From CAVSUR01 sp052143655 (GTDB lineage: Bacteria > Actinomycetota > Actinomycetes > Streptosporangiales > Streptosporangiaceae), in contig JBKQSL010000079.1 in assembly GCA_052143655.1 (NCBI GenBank), positions 1-15,953 on the forward strand: a DNA stretch of 15,953 nucleotides. The letters are read 5' to 3'. The notes beneath the pieces are model-generated. The model was not told the origin of the DNA and did no database searches. It worked only from the letters and a program-made list of their open reading frames with translations. Below are positions 13,326 through 15,953 of this stretch, piece by piece (positions within the stretch are counted from its first letter, which is position 1; each line of letters opens with the position of its first letter). A program made the position numbers and the translations under genes.

Positions 13326-14477
13326 GTGATCACGCTTGATCTCGCGGGCCTGGACGATGGCCTCCCCGATACCCATCTCGACTGTTCCACCAGCACCTAC
13401 GCCCGGGTTCTCCGGGTCATGGGGCTTGAGCCCGCCATTCTCGGAGATGACTTCAGGTACCGGTACGCGCCGCGTCGGGAAACGTGGCCGCTCGGAGCGA
13501 TCCAGACCCGCCGCGGCAGCCACGACGACGTGGTGTTCCGCTGGTACGGGGTGCGTGGCACCATCAGCCAACACCGTGACCCGGGCGAGACCTGGGACCA
13601 CGTCCGTTCCGTGCTGGGGGATGGGCGTCCCGTGATCGCCAGCGTGGATCTTTTCGAATGGCCCAGGTCGACGTTCCAGCACACGCGGCACCATCCGCAC
13701 CGGGTCCTGATCGCCGGTCACCGGGCGGGGGAGGCGCTGGTCGTGGATGGCCGCAGTGGGCGCCGCATGATCCAGTGGCTGCCAGTGGAGGTGATCGACC
13801 GGGCCATGGGGTCGCCTGAGCTGCGGTCCACCCACGAAGGTTTCCACGGCCGGCATGTGACGGTCGATCTACCCCGCCCGGGAACCGGGCCGGCCGCGTT
13901 CCGCCAGCGTGGCGCCACCGCGCTCGCGGAAGCCGCCGGCCGGTACCTCCGCCCGCCACCGGATGCGGAGCGATCCGGCACTCGCGTGCGTGGGGGCTGG
14001 GACGCGGTCCGGGCATTCCTGCCTGACTTCACCCGTTACTTCGGCGAACTCACCGAACTGCCCCCGGAGCGGACGGTCCCCGCGATCACATTCTTCGGCC
14101 GCCTGAACGCGCAGCGGCTATTCAACGCGCTGCTCATCGAGCGGGCCGCCGCTGACGCGGGAGCCGGTGTCGCGGGCTGCGCCGAGGCGTTCCGGGTTGT
14201 TGGCGATGGCTGGGGCAAGCTCTACCACGCGGCGCTGTACGGCTTTCACGCTGGCCGCGACATGCCCGCGCTGCTCCGGAGGCTGGCTCCCCGGGTGGAG
14301 GCGCTCGCCCACCGGGAGCATGACGCGATCGTCTTGCTGGATGAGCGGCTGGCCGCCGGGCACCAGGGAGCAGCCCACGGCGATGATGGCCGGCCCGTGA
14401 CCGCGGCTGGCTATGCGCTGATGGCCGGGGCTCCCATGAAAAGCGCGTTCACGAGCTCGCCGAAAACGGCCGGATAG
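13326..14477 (+). CDS. BtrH-type acyltransferase homologue (BtrH_N domain)
   Basis: A 383-residue protein whose first 160 residues match the BtrH N-terminal domain, a papain-like fold. In butirosin biosynthesis BtrH transfers an amino-acyl chain from the carrier BtrI to an aminoglycoside. The expected catalytic trio is visible: Cys20 in PDTHLDCSTSTYARVL, His125 in HHPHRVLIAGH and Asp141 in EALVVDGRSG. VRSVLGDGRPVIASVDLFEW (93-112) is the conserved strand before the substrate channel. The C-terminal 220 residues are Ala/Arg-rich helices (LIERAAADAGAGVAGCAEAF and similar), as in BtrH relatives. The GTG start at 13326 is two bases after the carrier-protein stop, with GGAGGAAC about 14 bases upstream. 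The last 67 bases overlap the convergent HPrK-like gene. The likely job is moving the amino acid from the carrier to an acceptor; the acceptor is unknown. Confidence 0.8.
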   Translation: MITLDLAGLDDGLPDTHLDCSTSTYARVLRVMGLEPAILGDDFRYRYAPRRETWPLGAIQTRRGSHDDVVFRWYGVRGTISQHRDPGETWDHVRSVLGDGRPVIASVDLFEWPRSTFQHTRHHPHRVLIAGHRAGEALVVDGRSGRRMIQWLPVEVIDRAMGSPELRSTHEGFHGRHVTVDLPRPGTGPAAFRQRGATALAEAAGRYLRPPPDAERSGTRVRGGWDAVRAFLPDFTRYFGELTELPPERTVPAITFFGRLNAQRLFNALLIERAAADAGAGVAGCAEAFRVVGDGWGKLYHAALYGFHAGRDMPALLRRLAPRVEALAHREHDAIVLLDERLAAGHQGAAHGDDGRPVTAAGYALMAGAPMKSAFTSSPKTAG

Positions 14478-15448
14478 TCCAGCGAGACCTCGAGATCACA
14501 TGCCCGGCACTCCGCTGCCAGCCTGCCCGTCCGCCGATACGAACCGCCACCGGGCATGAACAGGCCGAGCCAGTTGATCATGGAAACATAGTCGCGCTCG
14601 AAACACCGCCGGTTGAGGTCGGAAGGCTCGGTCAGGAACCGGGCCCGGATCACGCCTGGCTCCGCGGTGAGTGACGGGAATACGACGAAGTCGACAGGCA
14701 CCGGCTCACGCTGGCCCACTGGCCCGCGCAACGCTGACAGCGGCAGGGCGGCCCGCCGTGCCGCGAGCGCGGCGGCCCCGTAGCGCCGCGAGAGTTCCAT
14801 CGAGAACGCCTGGTACGTTCCCTCCCGCAGGGTCAGGAAGTCCCTTATGGGGGCGGGTGCCGCACGGCCCTGGACATCGAGGTAGGTGATGTCATCGGTC
14901 AGCAGCTCCCCGCCGCGCAGGGCGAACAGCAGGCTGAGGCTGCTCTTGCCGCTCCTCGCGGGGCCGGTGAACAGAATGTGCTTCCCCTGCCAGCGCACCA
15001 GCGACCCGTGGCATACGTCGATCGCCCCCCACAGCGCGAGGGGCGTGGCGAACAGATAACGGAGCAGCCAGCTGAGATCTGGGCCACCATCTTCCGCCAG
15101 GACGGCGATTTCGCCGGACCCTTTCGCGCCGGTGACGATCCCGGCGCCCCGCCAGCGGAGCGCCACCTCGCCCGGTCCAGGTGACTCCATGACACGGACG
15201 CTGGGATGGGGCGGCAGCCGTGTCAGCACACCTGACGTTGGCGGCTGAAGGTCTTGGGTGACGCGGGCCCATTCGCGGTCGCCGTCCGTGACGGAGCGGA
15301 CGTGGATGTCGAGCGCCCGGCCGGACGTGTGGTGCCCAGGTGTCACGAGAGCCGTCAGGGCTTCGGTGAATTCCAGCACCCCGGCCGGGCACGGCTTATC
15401 CAGGTGAAGGCGCACCAGGCCATCGACCGTGTCCAGCCGCAGTTCCAT
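14411..15448 (-). CDS. HPr kinase/phosphorylase-like P-loop protein
   Basis: A 345-residue protein with a Walker A loop GPARSGKSS (162-170) preceded by WQGKHILFT, and GGELLTDDITYLD (179-191), the strand carrying acidic residues that correspond to the L-x-x-D-D signature of HPr kinase-like folds. The N-terminal 120 residues are beta-rich. The ARSGKSS loop and the C-terminal domain lacking the HPrK K-loop signature place it among HPrK-like proteins found in natural-product clusters rather than with the sugar-regulation enzyme. Some HPrK homologues in lasso-peptide clusters phosphorylate a peptide Ser. A cluster-specific kinase or nucleotide switch is therefore plausible but unproven. The ATG at 15448 has AGGAGG six bases upstream. 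It is transcribed toward the BtrH-like gene and overlaps its 3' end by 67 bases. No PqqD-like partner is seen. Confidence 0.75.
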   Translation of the reverse strand: MELRLDTVDGLVRLHLDKPCPAGVLEFTEALTALVTPGHHTSGRALDIHVRSVTDGDREWARVTQDLQPPTSGVLTRLPPHPSVRVMESPGPGEVALRWRGAGIVTGAKGSGEIAVLAEDGGPDLSWLLRYLFATPLALWGAIDVCHGSLVRWQGKHILFTGPARSGKSSLSLLFALRGGELLTDDITYLDVQGRAAPAPIRDFLTLREGTYQAFSMELSRRYGAAALAARRAALPLSALRGPVGQREPVPVDFVVFPSLTAEPGVIRARFLTEPSDLNRRCFERDYVSMINWLGLFMPGGGSYRRTGRLAAECRACDLEVSLDYPAVFGELVNALFMGAPAISA

Positions 15449-15471
15449 CCGCCGCCTCCTGCTTGCACCTC

Positions 15472-15509
15472 GTGTGAAACGCGGGCTCTCAGGTTACGGT
15501 GTTCACACC
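15472..15509 (-). promoter_or_regulatory. Candidate operator upstream of the HPrK-like gene
   Basis: An interrupted dyad GGTGT-tc-ACACC (15498-15509) lies 50 bases upstream of the start codon. GTGTGAA (15472-15478) and its exact reverse complement TTCACAC (15502-15508) form a wider dyad 23 bases apart. The position is right for a regulator site of the minus-strand gene. No regulator gene is present in the window. Confidence 0.35.
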
Positions 15510-15533
15510 TGACCAATCGAGTGGGCAAATGGA

Positions 15534-15546
15534 ATAGCCAGGCTAT
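15534..15546. repeat. Palindrome ATAGCC-a-GGCTAT next to the IS5 element
   Basis: Six-base arms with a single central A, six bases before the stop of the IS5-type transposase (which lies to the right). It sits in a locally AT-rich segment and may belong to the element's end or to its insertion target. Confidence 0.4.
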
Positions 15547-15551
15547 GAGGG

Positions 15552-15953
15552 TTATTCACAGGTAATTCTATAGAACTCCAGGGCAATGACAGCGGAGATC
15601 GTTTCTGCGAAGCTGGCGAGCGGCCGCCGGTAGTCTACGTGGAGGATTCGCCAGGTCTTCAGATTAGCGATGGCCCGCTCGATGACGTAGCGGATCTTAT
15701 TGACCTGCTTGTTGAATTCCTTTTCCCAGCCGAGAAGGCCGCGGAACTGTGGTTTCCTGATGGGCGTCAGCATTCCGCTGCCGATGTAGCCCTTGTCGCC
15801 GATCCAGTCTGCGGGGTCGAGTCCGTCTAGTACGCCGGAAATCTCAAGCGCGGCCGAGTCGTGGCGATTCCCGGTGACCGGGTCTGAGACCCATCTCAGC
15901 TTTCCGTAAAGGTCGCAGGCGACCTGGACATTCAGGCCCGTGGTCTTGTGCTT
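15552..15953 (-). mobile_element. IS5-family transposase, C-terminal part (runs off the right edge)
   Basis: The minus strand is open from the window edge to a TGA/TAA pair, with the stop at 15552-15554, giving 133 residues. KHKTTGLNVQVACDLYGKL and WVSDPVTGNRHDSAAL are the start of the DDE_Tnp_4 core with the first Asp region. WIGDKGYIGSGMLTP holds the second catalytic Asp. NKIRYVIERAIANLKTWRIL holds the catalytic Glu in the Y-x-x-E/R-x-x-E-R-x-x-x-x-L-K context. The residues appear intact and the frame unbroken, unlike the older transposase copies on the left, so the element may be recent. Base composition is more AT-rich than its neighbours. I cannot see the start or the left inverted repeat. 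Confidence 0.88.

Noticed and set aside
12906..13856. 316-codon minus-strand frame across the carrier and BtrH-like genes
   Set aside because: Shadow of two well-supported plus-strand genes; no recognisable motif.
1..15953. CRISPR arrays, rRNA genes, complete tRNA genes, riboswitches
   Set aside because: I saw no spaced direct repeats, no rRNA blocks, no full tRNA cloverleaf and no T-box or other riboswitch core on either strand.

Overview
The window is high-GC DNA with strong G/C preference at third codon positions, Shine-Dalgarno-led genes, several GTG starts and many degenerate insertion-sequence (IS) remnants. It also carries families typical of Actinobacteria (DUF1918, DUF2867 oxidoreductase, RDD proteins preceded by a DLNAVLDRV-type repeat protein). 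A filamentous or soil actinomycete is the best guess; I cannot name a genus.

Left part (1-5930) is a decaying accessory region. It starts with the tail of an unidentified gene and the 5' two thirds of an integrase-core transposase (about 211-1007, minus). A possible phage-capsid scrap, a TPR scrap fused to the middle of a DUF2867-type oxidoreductase, and a frameshifted DUF1918 gene follow. An intact Hsp20 gene (2541-2975) comes next, then the 3' end of a second transposase copy (about 2985-3288, minus). An intact, translationally coupled pair encodes a nonapeptide-repeat protein (3390-3818) and an RDD membrane protein (3815-4339). A third, full-length but frameshifted transposase copy lies at about 4385-5361 (minus). 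After a gene-poor stretch there is a D-arm-less tRNA-Tyr remnant (5930-5998), best read as the scar of a site-specific integration, and a small possible IS701-like scrap.

Right part (6386-15448) looks like a small biosynthetic or modification cluster built around aminoacyl-tRNA-synthetase-derived chemistry. It contains an intact SerRS-like amino acid:[carrier protein] ligase (minus strand), a phosphopantetheine carrier protein, and a BtrH-type acyltransferase homologue directly after the carrier. It also holds a tryptophanyl-tRNA synthetase, a Rossmann dehydrogenase, a 102-aa protein of unknown function and, convergent at the right end, an HPr-kinase-like P-loop protein. The simplest reading is that the ligase activates a small amino acid and loads it on the carrier, the BtrH homologue moves it to an unknown acceptor, and the dehydrogenase and kinase-like protein tailor or regulate. 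The product is not deducible from the sequence.

Between the ligase and this operon, 7454-10177 holds an acyl-CoA ligase, an enoyl-CoA hydratase, an SDR and a metallo-beta-lactamase-fold hydrolase. Each lacks an internal or terminal block and neighbours are fused at the gaps. This is either serial deletion decay or an assembly problem, and it is the most peculiar structural feature here. The window ends in the 3' part of an IS5-family transposase (15552-15953, minus).
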